22,181 nt of DNA, taken from JBGTLW01 sp964614575 (GTDB lineage: Bacteria > Planctomycetota > Phycisphaerae > Phycisphaerales > Phycisphaeraceae). The stretch spans positions 1 to 22,181 of the forward strand of contig CAZTLX010000052.1 in NCBI GenBank assembly GCA_964614575.1, read 5' to 3'. The position numbers were made by a program, and so were the translations under genes. The notes under the pieces were generated by a model. The model searched no databases, was not told the origin of the DNA, and saw nothing but the letters and a program-made list of their open reading frames with translations. Shown one piece after another: positions 5,858-14,431 of the stretch. Every line of letters begins with the position of its first letter. Positions within the stretch are counted from its first letter, which is position 1.

Positions 5858-7054
5858 ATGCAGCTCTGGCAGCCCCCCATCCCGGATCGCTATCACGCCC
5901 TCGGCGAGGTCGCCCTGCGCGAGATCATCCGTGCGCGAAAGGCCGAGCTCGGCTCGAAGCTGGTCATCCTCGGCCACCACTACCAGCAGGATGATGTTAT
6001 TGCGTTCGCCGACTTCACCGGCGACAGCTTCAAGCTCAGTCAACTCGCGGCCGAGCGCGTCCGCGAAGTCGGGGCCAAGTACGTCATCTTCTGCGGCGTC
6101 CACTTCATGGCCGAGACGGCGGACATCCTGACGGATGACGAGGTGCAGGTGATCCTGCCGGACCTGGGCGCGGGCTGCTCCATGGCCGACATGGCCGACT
6201 ACGAGCAGACCGTCGAGGCGTGGGAGCAGATCCACGAAACGCTGAGGCAGGTGGCCTTAAGTCCACCTGCCCGAGTGGTGCCCATCTGCTACATGAACTC
6301 CACCGCCGCGATCAAGGCGTTCTGCGGCGAGCACGGCGGGGCGGTCTGCACCTCGTCCAACGCCCACGCCATCATCGACTGGGCCTTGCGCGGCGGCGCG
6401 ACCCCGCTCGAAGAAGGCGAACAGGTCAAAATACTCTTTATCCCCGACCAGCACCTCGGCCGCAACACCGGCGCGGCGATGGGCTACGACCCGCTCACGC
6501 AGATGTGCGTCTGGGACCCGAAGCAGGACCTGGGCGGCAACGACGAACAACAGGTCCTCGACAGCACCTTCATCCTCTGGAAGGGCCACTGCTCAGTCCA
6601 CAAGCTCTTCCGCCCGGAGCACGTCGATGAGATCCGCGCGCTGTGGCCAGATGTCAACGTGATCGTCCACCCCGAGTGCGCCTACGAGGTCTGCCAGAAA
6701 GCCGACGCCACCGGCTCGACGGAAAAGATCATCCAGACCCTTGAAGCCGCCGAGCCGGGCACGCGCTGGGCGATCGGGACCGAAGTCCACCTGGTGAACC
6801 GCCTGTGCCACGAAGCGGCGAAGCGCGGCGTCGAGGCCCGCATCCTCTCCGACTGCCAGTGCCTGTGTACCACGATGTACCGCATCGACCTGCCGCACCT
6901 GGCGTGGGTGCTCGACAACCTTGCCGAGGGCAAGGCGATCAACGTGATCGCCGTCCACCCCGAAGCCCAGCGCCTCGCCAAGCTCGCGCTGGACCGCATG
7001 CTCGAGATCACGGGCAAAGCGGCGGCACCAAGCGACACGGCCGTGGCGTCCTGA
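5858..7054 (+). CDS. nadA: Quinolinate synthase
   Basis: A 398-residue protein that condenses iminoaspartate with dihydroxyacetone phosphate to quinolinate, the second step of de novo NAD synthesis, using an oxygen-labile [4Fe-4S] cluster. Family segments appear in order: LGHHYQQDDVIAFADFTGDS (38-57), FCGVHFMAETADIL, GAGCSMADM (C107), MNSTAAIKAFCGEHGGAVCT, FIPDQHLGRNTG, WKGHCSVH, VHPECAYEVC, GTEVHLVNRL and CQCLCTTMYRI. C107, the Cys of HPEC and a Cys of the CQCLC cluster are the expected three iron ligands. ATG 5858 is preferred to the in-frame TTG at 5852. The loop before MNSTAAIKAF is encoded by a 26-bp palindrome and looks slightly longer than usual. No nadB or nadC is nearby. Confidence 0.97.
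   Translation: MQLWQPPIPDRYHALGEVALREIIRARKAELGSKLVILGHHYQQDDVIAFADFTGDSFKLSQLAAERVREVGAKYVIFCGVHFMAETADILTDDEVQVILPDLGAGCSMADMADYEQTVEAWEQIHETLRQVALSPPARVVPICYMNSTAAIKAFCGEHGGAVCTSSNAHAIIDWALRGGATPLEEGEQVKILFIPDQHLGRNTGAAMGYDPLTQMCVWDPKQDLGGNDEQQVLDSTFILWKGHCSVHKLFRPEHVDEIRALWPDVNVIVHPECAYEVCQKADATGSTEKIIQTLEAAEPGTRWAIGTEVHLVNRLCHEAAKRGVEARILSDCQCLCTTMYRIDLPHLAWVLDNLAEGKAINVIAVHPEAQRLAKLALDRMLEITGKAAAPSDTAVAS
6246..6271. repeat. 26-bp near-perfect palindrome inside nadA
   Basis: GGCAGGTGG (6246-6254) and CCACCTGCC (6263-6271) flank CCTTAAGT; only the pair at 6255/6262 is mismatched. It encodes RQVALSPPA, a loop between the GAGCSMAD segment and the MNSTAAIK segment. The length and symmetry suggest a small palindromic repeat tolerated in frame within a surface loop. 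Confidence 0.6.
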
Positions 7055-7060
7055 TTGGGT

Positions 7061-7247
7061 GGTGTGCGCAGAGTTCGCAGAGAGCGCGGGGAAAGGCAAA
7101 AAGACATTTGTCACGCCAAGGCCGCCAAGATGCGCAAAGAAGAAGTGGTTTCGGATTAAACCCTATTTTCTGACTTGGCGCATCTTGGCGGCCTTGGCGT
7201 GACACCTTCTCATACCCTCTGCGCTCTCCGCGAACTCTGCGCGCACC
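7061..7247. repeat. CGCCAAG inverted-repeat element, copy 3
   Basis: It fills nearly all the gap between the convergent nadA and pabB genes, starting 6 bp after the nadA stop and ending 4 bp from the pabB stop. Inner arms pair almost perfectly: CACGCCAAGGCCGCCAAGAT on the left matches the right arm, with one difference in the third heptamer (CGCAAAG). Outer arms have a few mismatches. The hairpin could separate the two converging transcripts, but no U-tract follows either arm. Confidence 0.9.
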
Positions 7248-7251
7248 ATTC

Positions 7252-8583
7252 TCATGCCATCCCCAGCGCCGCGCGCATCGCCGCGGCTTTGTCGAGGGTT
7301 TCCTGATACTCCCCGTCGGGTGACGAATCGGCGACGATGCCGCCGCCGACGCTAAAATCTGCGCGGCCGCGGCCGGCGGCATCCTGCTCCAGCATCACCG
7401 TGCGGATGGCTAAATTGAAACCCGCGGCGGGCCGATGCGCGCCGCCACGCACATAGCCGATCGCGCCGCAGTACGGCCCCCGCCGCACCGGCTCCAGCTC
7501 TTCGATGATCTGCATCGCCCGCACCTTCGGTGCCCCGGTGATCGAGCCCCCCGGCAGCGTCGCCCGCAGCAGATCAATCAGTCCCATCTTGTGATGCAGG
7601 CGGCCGGTGATCGTCGCGACGCCGTGATGCACCGTCGGGTGGCTCTCGATCTCGCGCGGCTGCTCGACGCGCACCGACCCGACATCGCACACCCGCCCCA
7701 GGTCGTTGCGCAGCAGATCGACGATCATCGTCAGCTCGGCGGTGTCCTTCGCCGAATCGCGCAGCTCGGCCGGGTCGGCGGACGCGGGGCGCGTGCCCTT
7801 GATCGGCCGTGTCGTGACGCGCCCGTCGGGCTTCAGCTCAAGGAACAACTCCGGTGAGGTGCTGCACAGCGTGCGGCGAGGCTCGCCCGCTTCGCCGAGC
7901 AGCTCGACGTGCGCGCCGTACCACGCCGGGGAAGCCTCGGCCAGCGCGGCATAAAACGCGCGCGGGTCGCCCTCCACCGCGGCGCTGAAGCGTTGGGCGA
8001 GGTTGGCCTGGAAGATGTCACCCGCGGCGATGTAGTCGATCACCCGCCGCACCGCACCCCGGTAGCGATCCGCGGGCGTGGTCGGGGTAAGCGGGCCGGT
8101 CGCGCGGAAGAGCGCGGTGGAAGGCAAGCGCTCGAGTTGCGGGGGCGCGGCGGCGTAGCTGCCGTGCGCGCTCCAGCGGCCGCTGGTGTGGTCATGGACG
8201 AGGAAGCCCGGGCAGCGTTGGACCTGCACGACGGGGAAGCCGCGATCGTCGGCCGCGATGCGGGGCATCTGCTCGACCCACCGCCCAAGGTCGTAGCCGA
8301 GGCACCCGACCCACAACGCATCGGTGTCGGCGTCCAGCACGCGGTGCAGGTCGCGGAACGGCCGATGCGTGAAGGAAAAGGCCGGGGCCTGCTCGCCGAT
8401 CCACGCCGAGCGATCATCCGCGAAGCGGTACGCGCCGGTTGGCTCACCCAGCAGCGTGTAGCGCGACCACCGCGGGTGTGTCCGCCCCGAGTGCAGCATC
8501 ACCACCGGCTTCGCGACCGGCCAGCGCGCCAGCACCGCCAGCGGATCGCACGACCAATCGAGCGTGACGCCGTCATCGAACAT
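7252..8583 (-). CDS. pabB: Aminodeoxychorismate synthase component I (anthranilate synthase I family)
   Basis: A 443-residue chorismate-binding enzyme. It should convert chorismate plus ammonia (from a PabA glutaminase) to 4-amino-4-deoxychorismate, the folate branch. Seen: GDIFQANLAQRF (188-199), PIKGTRP (260-266) with K262 at the position of the PabB catalytic lysine, DTAELTMIVDLLRNDLGRVC, and GGSITGAPKVRAMQIIEELE (345-364) followed by RRGPYCGAIGY. The PIKGT, GGSITGAPK and YCGAIGY forms favour PabB over TrpE, although the two are hard to separate. The start at 8583 is chosen because the frame extended upstream only translates the repeat element (ALCERCAHH). No pabA or pabC is in the window. 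TATCAT lies 6 nt before the ATG. Confidence 0.88.
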   Translation of the reverse strand: MFDDGVTLDWSCDPLAVLARWPVAKPVVMLHSGRTHPRWSRYTLLGEPTGAYRFADDRSAWIGEQAPAFSFTHRPFRDLHRVLDADTDALWVGCLGYDLGRWVEQMPRIAADDRGFPVVQVQRCPGFLVHDHTSGRWSAHGSYAAAPPQLERLPSTALFRATGPLTPTTPADRYRGAVRRVIDYIAAGDIFQANLAQRFSAAVEGDPRAFYAALAEASPAWYGAHVELLGEAGEPRRTLCSTSPELFLELKPDGRVTTRPIKGTRPASADPAELRDSAKDTAELTMIVDLLRNDLGRVCDVGSVRVEQPREIESHPTVHHGVATITGRLHHKMGLIDLLRATLPGGSITGAPKVRAMQIIEELEPVRRGPYCGAIGYVRGGAHRPAAGFNLAIRTVMLEQDAAGRGRADFSVGGGIVADSSPDGEYQETLDKAAAMRAALGMA

Positions 8584-8589
8584 GGCCTG

Positions 8590-8595
8590 ATGATA
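8590..8595 (-). promoter_or_regulatory. -10-like hexamer (TATCAT) before pabB
   Basis: On the minus strand TATCAT ends exactly 6 nt before the ATG at 8583, so transcription would start at the start codon itself. No Shine-Dalgarno sequence is present. The -35 position falls at the left edge of repeat copy 4 and does not resemble TTGACA. Confidence 0.45.
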
Positions 8596-8612
8596 TGGCA
8601 GGGCGAGGAAGT

Positions 8613-8799
8613 GGTGCGCGCAGCGTTCGCAGAGGGCACGGCGGAAAGGCAAGGTGTTACGCCAAGATCGCCAAGAGCCGTCAAGTCAAACCATGAAGTA
8701 CTTTCTGATCCCATCCGTCTTGCTTGGCGTCACATGGCGGCCTTGGCGTGACACATTGCTTGGTCATTCTCTGCGCTCTCCGCGAACTCTGCGCGCACC
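8613..8799. repeat. CGCCAAG inverted-repeat element, copy 4
   Basis: It lies between the ABC ATPase stop codon (8802-8800, directly abutting) and the pabB promoter. The right outer arm (CTCTCCGCGAACTCTGCGCG) keeps the family sequence. The left outer arm has drifted (CAGCGTTCGCAGAGGGCACG). Inner heptamers ACGCCAAGATCGCCAAG keep the 9/10-nt spacing. Confidence 0.85.
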
Positions 8800-9765
8800 T
8801 CACTCCGCAACCTCAAACGCATCGCCGGTCAGGTGGACGAACACGTCCTCCAGCGATGGCCGGCGGACGCTAATCGAGCGGAACCGCCCCCGGAATTTTT
8901 CCGAGATCTGCGCGACCGCCTCGCCGCCGCGCGGGTGCTCGAAGCGGACCTGCCCGTCGATCACCGTGGACGCCGTGGCGTCGCCGTTGAGCGTGGTGGT
9001 CATCTCCTGCGCAAACTGATCGAGCGTGGCGGGGTCCTCGTCGTCGAGCGCCGGCTGCAGGGTCACCACATCGCCGCCGATCTGCGCCCGCAGCGCATCG
9101 GGCGTGTCGCAGGCGATGGCCTTGCCGTGGGCCAGGATCGCGAGGCGGTCGCAGCGTTCGGCCTCAGCCATGAGGTGGGTGGTCAGCGCGATGGTCAGGC
9201 CGGTCGCGTCGCGCAGCTCGTGCAGCAGGCCCCACATCTGCCGCTGCGCGCCGGGGTCGAGGCCGGTGGAAGGCTCGTCCATCAACAGCACCTGCGGGCG
9301 ATGGATGAGGGCCTTGGCGATCTCGACGCGGCGGCGCATGCCCCCGGAAAAGTCTTCGACGCGGTCGTCGCGGCGTTCGCCGAGGCCGAGGCGTTGGAGT
9401 TGCTCGGTCGCCGCGGCGGTGGCCTCGCGTTTGCCGATGCCGAAGAGCCCGGCGTGGCAGACGATGTTTTCCAGCGCCGTGAGCTTGCCGTCGAGGCTGG
9501 GCGACTGGAAGACGACGCCGATGGCGGCGCGGACCGCGGCGGGGGCGTTGCGCAGGTCGTGGCCGCAGATCGCCGCGTGTCCCGAAGACGGTGCGAGGCG
9601 GGTGGCGAGGATGGAGAAGAGGGTGGTCTTGCCCCCGCCGTTGGGCCCGAGCACGCCGAAGACCTCGCCGGGCGCGACGCTCAGCGAAACGCGGTCCAGC
9701 GCCGGTTGCGTGGCGCGCGGGTAGGTGTGGCAGAGCGAATCGGTGTGGATGGCGGGGGTGGGCAT
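8800..9765 (-). CDS. ABC transporter ATP-binding protein
   Basis: A 321-residue nucleotide-binding subunit. It shows Walker A GPNGGGKTT (40-48), Q-loop Q87, signature FSGGMRRR (139-146), Walker B VLLMDEPSTGLDP (159-171) and switch H197. The C-terminal part (about 225-321), ending SVRRPSLEDVFVHLTG, is typical of DrrA/CcmA-like ATPases that serve ABC-2 exporters. The gene begins 63 nt after the ctaB stop on the same strand, so it is probably the third gene of the ctaA-ctaB unit. Its permease is not adjacent. A role in cytochrome oxidase or heme export is suggested only by the neighbourhood. No clear Shine-Dalgarno sequence is seen before the ATG. Confidence 0.88.
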   Translation of the reverse strand: MPTPAIHTDSLCHTYPRATQPALDRVSLSVAPGEVFGVLGPNGGGKTTLFSILATRLAPSSGHAAICGHDLRNAPAAVRAAIGVVFQSPSLDGKLTALENIVCHAGLFGIGKREATAAATEQLQRLGLGERRDDRVEDFSGGMRRRVEIAKALIHRPQVLLMDEPSTGLDPGAQRQMWGLLHELRDATGLTIALTTHLMAEAERCDRLAILAHGKAIACDTPDALRAQIGGDVVTLQPALDDEDPATLDQFAQEMTTTLNGDATASTVIDGQVRFEHPRGGEAVAQISEKFRGRFRSISVRRPSLEDVFVHLTGDAFEVAE

Positions 9766-9828
9766 GGGGGAGGTGTGATCCCGCCCTTCGCTGGCGCTTA
9801 GGAACGGGCATGGGGGGTCGTGCGAGAT

Positions 9829-10893
9829 TCAGACGGTATCCAGGAGCATGACGGTGAGGATGATGGGGAGGTAAACCAGCGAGGCGAGGAAGAGGTTGCG
9901 TGCCGCGGCGCGGGTGCGTTGCTGCATGAGGCGGACGCCGAACCACAGGAACGCGAGCCCGCAGAGCAGCGCGGCGACGAGATAGATCGATCCGCTGACG
10001 CCGAGGTAGGCGGGGAGAAGGCCCAGGGGCAGGAGGATCAGGCAACTGATGAGGACCTGGCGGAAGGTGCGGCGGCCGTCGGGGCTATCGATGCAGGGCA
10101 GCATGGGCATGCCGGTCCTGGCGTAGTCGTCGCGGTAGAGCCAGGCGATGGCGAGGAAGNNNNNNNNNNATAGCAGGCAGCCGATGAGGGTCTGTCGGAA
10201 GGTTCGTACGCCGGAGGGGTCGATGACCGGGAGCATGGCGAGGTTGGCGCGGGCGTAGTCCTCGCGGTAGAGCCAGGCGATGGCGAGGAAGTGGGGCACC
10301 TGCCAGACGAACATGATCGCGAAGCACAGCCAGGCCGCGGCCCCGAGCGTGCCGGTCGCCGCGGCATAACCGATCAGCGGCGGCGCGGCGCCGGGCGCGG
10401 CGCCGATGATCAGCGCCAGGCTCGTCGTGCGCTTCAACGGCGTGTAGATCAGCACATAGCTGACGATCGTCGCCGCCGACAACGCCGCGGCCAGCCAGTG
10501 CGTCGTCGCCAGCAGGATGCCCACGCCCACCGCCGAGAGCAGCACGCCCAGCAGCGTGGCGAGGAACGGGTTGATGCGACCGGCGGGCAGCGGGCGTTCG
10601 CGGGTGCGGTCCATCAGGCCGTCGGTGTCGCGCTCGTAGGCCTGGTTGAGCACCGACGCGCCCATGCAGGAGATCGCGGTGCCCAGCAGCGTGCCGATCA
10701 GCGTCAGCCACGACCAGGCCTCGGGCGCGGCGGCGACGCCCAGCGCGAAGCCGACGAACGCGGTGAGCGCGACCATCAGCGTGATGCGCATCTTCGTCAG
10801 CGTCATCAGGTCGTTAGGCAGCGACGGCGCGTCGGCGTGTCCGTCGGGGGCATCGACCGTCGCGACGCGGGGGGTGGAGGTGAGCTGGCTCAT
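9829..10893 (-). CDS. ctaB: Protoheme IX farnesyltransferase (heme O synthase), interrupted by an assembly gap
   Basis: A UbiA-family polytopic membrane enzyme that attaches a farnesyl group to heme B to make heme O. The first prenyl-diphosphate motif NQAYERDTDGLMDRTRERPL (83-102) and the second-loop WLYREDYARANLAMLP are present. The gene spans 10 Ns at 10160-10169. On both sides of the gap the same protein segment occurs (AIAWLYREDYAR..RTFRQTLIGCLL, then AIAWLYRDDYAR..RTFRQVLISCL). The normal family has it once and is about 300 residues long; the 354 codons here include the false duplication. The frame happens to stay open across the Ns. Its start ATG overlaps the ctaA stop codon (ATGA), so translation is probably coupled. 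Confidence 0.9.
   Translation of the reverse strand: MSQLTSTPRVATVDAPDGHADAPSLPNDLMTLTKMRITLMVALTAFVGFALGVAAAPEAWSWLTLIGTLLGTAISCMGASVLNQAYERDTDGLMDRTRERPLPAGRINPFLATLLGVLLSAVGVGILLATTHWLAAALSAATIVSYVLIYTPLKRTTSLALIIGAAPGAAPPLIGYAAATGTLGAAAWLCFAIMFVWQVPHFLAIAWLYREDYARANLAMLPVIDPSGVRTFRQTLIGCLLXXXXFLAIAWLYRDDYARTGMPMLPCIDSPDGRRTFRQVLISCLILLPLGLLPAYLGVSGSIYLVAALLCGLAFLWFGVRLMQQRTRAAARNLFLASLVYLPIILTVMLLDTV
10160..10169. other. Scaffold gap of 10 Ns
   Basis: Ten undetermined bases join two contigs. The sequence just left of the gap (about 10126-10159, ending CCAGGCGATGGCGAGGAAG) recurs at 10256-10289 right of the gap with about one difference, while the flanking bases diverge more. This indicates overlapping but non-identical contig ends. 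Confidence 0.95.
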
Positions 10894-12053
10894 GCCGCGC
10901 CTCCTTGCGGCACCGCGAGGCCGGTGCGGGCGTGGGCCGGCGCGGGTGGCGTCTGTGTGCTCGGGGTGGGGCAGGGCGTCTGGTGCCCCGCGATGCACAC
11001 GCGCATCACCAGCCACGCGGCGGACGCGAAGAGCACCGCGCCGACGACCTGGTGCGTCGTCGCCACCATCGGCGCTTCGCCGGAGAGCACGACGGTGATG
11101 CCCAGCACGACCTGCACGACCAGCAGGGCGATGATGGTGATCGCGGGGGCGAGCACCGCATCGGGCCAATCCATCTTTTTGAAGATGATCGCGATCACCG
11201 CCACCGCCTTGAGGCACACGACCCACGCGAAGAGCCGGTGGGCCAGGTGCAGGTAGACCTGCCATAGCGCGAGGTCGTCGGTGACCCCCGCCCGCGCCAT
11301 CGCCGCGTCGAGCCCGGCCTGCGAGGTGGGGGGGATCAGTGAGCCGAAGTGCAGCGGGAAGTCGGGGATCGCCAGCGCCGAGTTCGTGTGGCGCATCGCC
11401 GCGCCGAGGGTGAGTTGGATGAGGAACACAACCCAGAGCCAGAAGGCGAGGCGGACCATGCGGCGGGCGACGGGGCTGGCCGAGGCGCGGGCCGCGACGG
11501 TTTGCAGCCAGGGCCGGCCGACCATGACCGCGGCGACGACGGCGAGGCAGAGGAACAGTTGGCCGGTGACGCCGTGGAAGATGCGGAACGCGGTGGACAG
11601 CGGGTTGTCGGTGCCGGTGGCGGCGACGCCGGGGCCGTGGCTCTGGGTCTGCGCCAGGTCCACGCGCAGCGCGCCCATCACGCCCTGCGCGATGACCAGG
11701 ACGACCAGCGCGACGGCCAGGGCCTTGCGGTGCCGGCCGCCGCCGCTGAACCAGAGCCCGGCCGCGACGCCCAGCGTGAGCAGGCCCACGACATAGCCCT
11801 TGAGCCGGTGCGAGTGCTCCCAGCGGGTGTGCAGGTCGTGCCACCAGGTGTCGGCGGGGGCGAGGGGGGTAAAGTCGTCGAAGGTCATCCAGCCGCCGGG
11901 CACGGCTAAACCGGCGTCGAGGCTGGTGACGGTCCCGCCGATGGCGACCAGCGCGAAAGTGGCGGCGACCAGCGCCCACGCCAAGGCCTGCAGCCAGGGG
12001 CGGTAGCCGGGCGCGGCGGGGGCGAGCGGGGTATCAAAGGCGGGGGCGTTCAT
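10890..12053 (-). CDS. ctaA: Heme A synthase (COX15/CtaA family)
   Basis: A 387-residue protein with about eight hydrophobic helices, which oxidises the heme O methyl group to a formyl group to give heme A for cytochrome c oxidase. The four expected heme-ligand histidines are visible in two bundles: WEHSHRLKG (H80/H82), IFHGVTG (H160), LAHRLFAW (H272) and TTHQVVGA (H334). The RHTNSALAIPDFP segment (221-233) matches the family's RHTGAGLACPDWP. The first extracytoplasmic loop (LDAGLAVPGGWMTF) lacks the Cys pair found in Bacillus CtaA. ATG 12053 is chosen because the longer frame upstream runs through the promoter and the divergent attenuator. The stop overlaps the ctaB start. Confidence 0.93.
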   Translation of the reverse strand: MNAPAFDTPLAPAAPGYRPWLQALAWALVAATFALVAIGGTVTSLDAGLAVPGGWMTFDDFTPLAPADTWWHDLHTRWEHSHRLKGYVVGLLTLGVAAGLWFSGGGRHRKALAVALVVLVIAQGVMGALRVDLAQTQSHGPGVAATGTDNPLSTAFRIFHGVTGQLFLCLAVVAAVMVGRPWLQTVAARASASPVARRMVRLAFWLWVVFLIQLTLGAAMRHTNSALAIPDFPLHFGSLIPPTSQAGLDAAMARAGVTDDLALWQVYLHLAHRLFAWVVCLKAVAVIAIIFKKMDWPDAVLAPAITIIALLVVQVVLGITVVLSGEAPMVATTHQVVGAVLFASAAWLVMRVCIAGHQTPCPTPSTQTPPAPAHARTGLAVPQGGAA

Positions 12054-12059
12054 GGGTAC

Positions 12060-12090
12060 ACTCGCCCGGCCGCGGCCGGCCCGGGCGAGT
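12060..12090 (-). promoter_or_regulatory. GC-rich hairpin just before the ctaA start codon
   Basis: On the minus strand ACTCGCCCGG and CCGGGCGAGT form a perfect 10-bp stem around an 11-nt GC-only loop. It ends 6 nt before the ATG. No ribosome binding sequence lies outside it, so it could restrain ctaA translation or mark a pause site. Confidence 0.5.
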
Positions 12091-12095
12091 CGGCC

Positions 12096-12101
12096 ATTAT
12101 A
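12096..12101 (-). promoter_or_regulatory. -10 element (TATAAT) of the ctaA-ctaB-ABC unit
   Basis: A perfect TATAAT on the minus strand, 42 nt before the ctaA ATG. No good -35 is seen at 16-18 bp. It diverges from the cimA leader promoter, the two -10 boxes being about 50 bp apart. Confidence 0.5.
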
Positions 12102-12127
12102 GCGCGAATCGATCGGGTTGGCCTCAT

Positions 12128-12155
12128 TTGCCCCCGGTTCGGCCGCCGATATACT
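12128..12155 (+). promoter_or_regulatory. Promoter of the cimA leader
   Basis: TTGCCC (12128-12133) and TATACT (12150-12155) are separated by 16 bp. The -10 ends 6 nt before the leader-peptide ATG, so the transcript would start at or within 1-2 nt of that codon. The -35 matches the consensus at four of six bases. Confidence 0.6.
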
Positions 12156-12161
12156 CTGTTC

Positions 12162-12218
12162 ATGCCCAAGACGCCCCCGATTGCCGCGATCATCATTACC
12201 GGAGCCATTTCGCGGTAG
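12162..12218 (+). CDS. Isoleucine-rich leader peptide of the cimA attenuator
   Basis: An 18-codon frame, MPKTPPIAAIIITGAISR, followed by TAG. Five residues are Ile, three of them consecutive (ATC ATC ATT at 12189-12197), and there is no Leu or Val. It lies between a promoter and an intrinsic terminator upstream of the gene for the first enzyme of citramalate-dependent isoleucine synthesis. That is exactly where a ribosome-sensing attenuator peptide belongs. There is no Shine-Dalgarno sequence, and the -10 box sits 6 nt upstream, so it is probably translated from a leaderless 5' end. The peptide itself is expected to have no function; its translation speed would be the signal. It is too short for normal gene finders. 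Confidence 0.75.
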   Translation: MPKTPPIAAIIITGAISR

Positions 12219-12262
12219 GGCGGTCGTCGCAACCATGCACGGGACACCGATCAAGCCCTGCC
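12183..12262 (+). promoter_or_regulatory. Alternative RNA pairings of the attenuator (pause hairpin and antiterminator)
   Basis: Segment 1, GCCGCGA (12183-12189), pairs with segment 2, TCGCGGT (12210-12216), six Watson-Crick pairs plus a G-U. This encloses the Ile codons. Segment 2', GGTAGGGC (12214-12221), which includes the leader stop codon, pairs with segment 3, GCCCTGCC (12255-12262), seven Watson-Crick pairs plus a G-U. Segment 3 is also the 5' arm of the terminator. A ribosome stalled on the Ile codons would block segment 1 and leave 2' free to capture segment 3; a ribosome at the stop codon would cover 2'. Confidence 0.65.
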
Positions 12263-12284
12263 ACTTCGGCGGGGCTTTTGTTGT
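12253..12284 (+). terminator. Intrinsic terminator (attenuator) upstream of cimA
   Basis: AAGCCCTGCC (12253-12262) and GGCGGGGCTT (12268-12277) form a 10-bp stem with one G-U pair and the loop ACTTC. It is followed by TTGTTGT, so the transcript ends in a U-rich run. It lies 35 nt after the leader-peptide stop and about 115 nt before the cimA start, between promoter and gene, which is a regulatory rather than an end-of-gene position. Confidence 0.75.
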
Positions 12285-12400
12285 GATTGACGCAAACGCT
12301 CCATGCAACAGATCATGCCTGAAGCCTGACGCATGACTTAACCAGGATGACAACCCCGCCGGGTTGTTCTCGTCACCACGATTCGCCCAAGGATAAGACT

Positions 12401-14059
<1,659 letters not shown>

Positions 14060-14065
14060 GTGGAT

Positions 14066-14422
14066 TTAGGCGGCCAGATACGCCCGCGGGCCGACCTGCT
14101 CGCTGAGGCCGGGTTTCTGGAGCATGCGGATGACGATGGCCTCGGCCGGGCTGATCTGCGTGAACGCCACCCCGACCTCGAAACGCTTAAAGCCCAGTTC
14201 GCCCACGCGCACCACTTGGCCGCGGATGTGCAGCTCGGTGACGCCCTGCCGGATATCCAGCGTGACCTCGTCGCCGACCGCGCAGCCGGGCGTGCCCTTG
14301 CGGAACACGCAGGCGCCGGACTCAGAGAGGTCCATCACGTCTCCGAACATCGTCGTCGCGCCGGGCGTACGGACCCGCGGGTGCTGACGCCGATCACGAT
14401 GACCGAGTCCGAAAAAGCCCAT
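14066..14422 (-). CDS. PilZ-domain protein (putative c-di-GMP binding)
   Basis: A 118-residue protein consisting of a single PilZ domain. The ligand motif R12-QHP-R16 (RxxxR) is followed by DLSESG (31-36, the D/NxSxxG motif), then VGDEVTLDI, IRGQVVRVG and VGVAFTQIS, the barrel strands. Such proteins bind cyclic di-GMP and act through protein contacts, for instance on polysaccharide synthesis or motility. GGGAG lies 6 nt before the ATG, partly inside a hairpin. It converges on cimA with only 6 bp between stop codons and no terminator, and diverges from the TPR gene. Confidence 0.88.
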   Translation of the reverse strand: MGFFGLGHRDRRQHPRVRTPGATTMFGDVMDLSESGACVFRKGTPGCAVGDEVTLDIRQGVTELHIRGQVVRVGELGFKRFEVGVAFTQISPAEAIVIRMLQKPGLSEQVGPRAYLAA

Positions 14423-14431
14423 GCAGTTCTC

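Noticed and set aside
8584..8652. N-terminal extension of PabB by 23 residues (MPFRRALCERCAHH...)
   Set aside because: The extra residues are a translation of repeat copy 4; similar peptides arise from every copy of the repeat.
9829..10893. A real tandem duplication inside CtaB
   Set aside because: The duplicate abuts a run of exactly 10 Ns and repeats a contig end; the family has one copy, so misassembly is far more likely.
12352..12372. ACAACCC-CGCC-GGGTTGT as a second terminator in the cimA leader
   Set aside because: The stem is only 7 bp and is followed by TCTCGTC, not a U-run; it may be an incidental hairpin.
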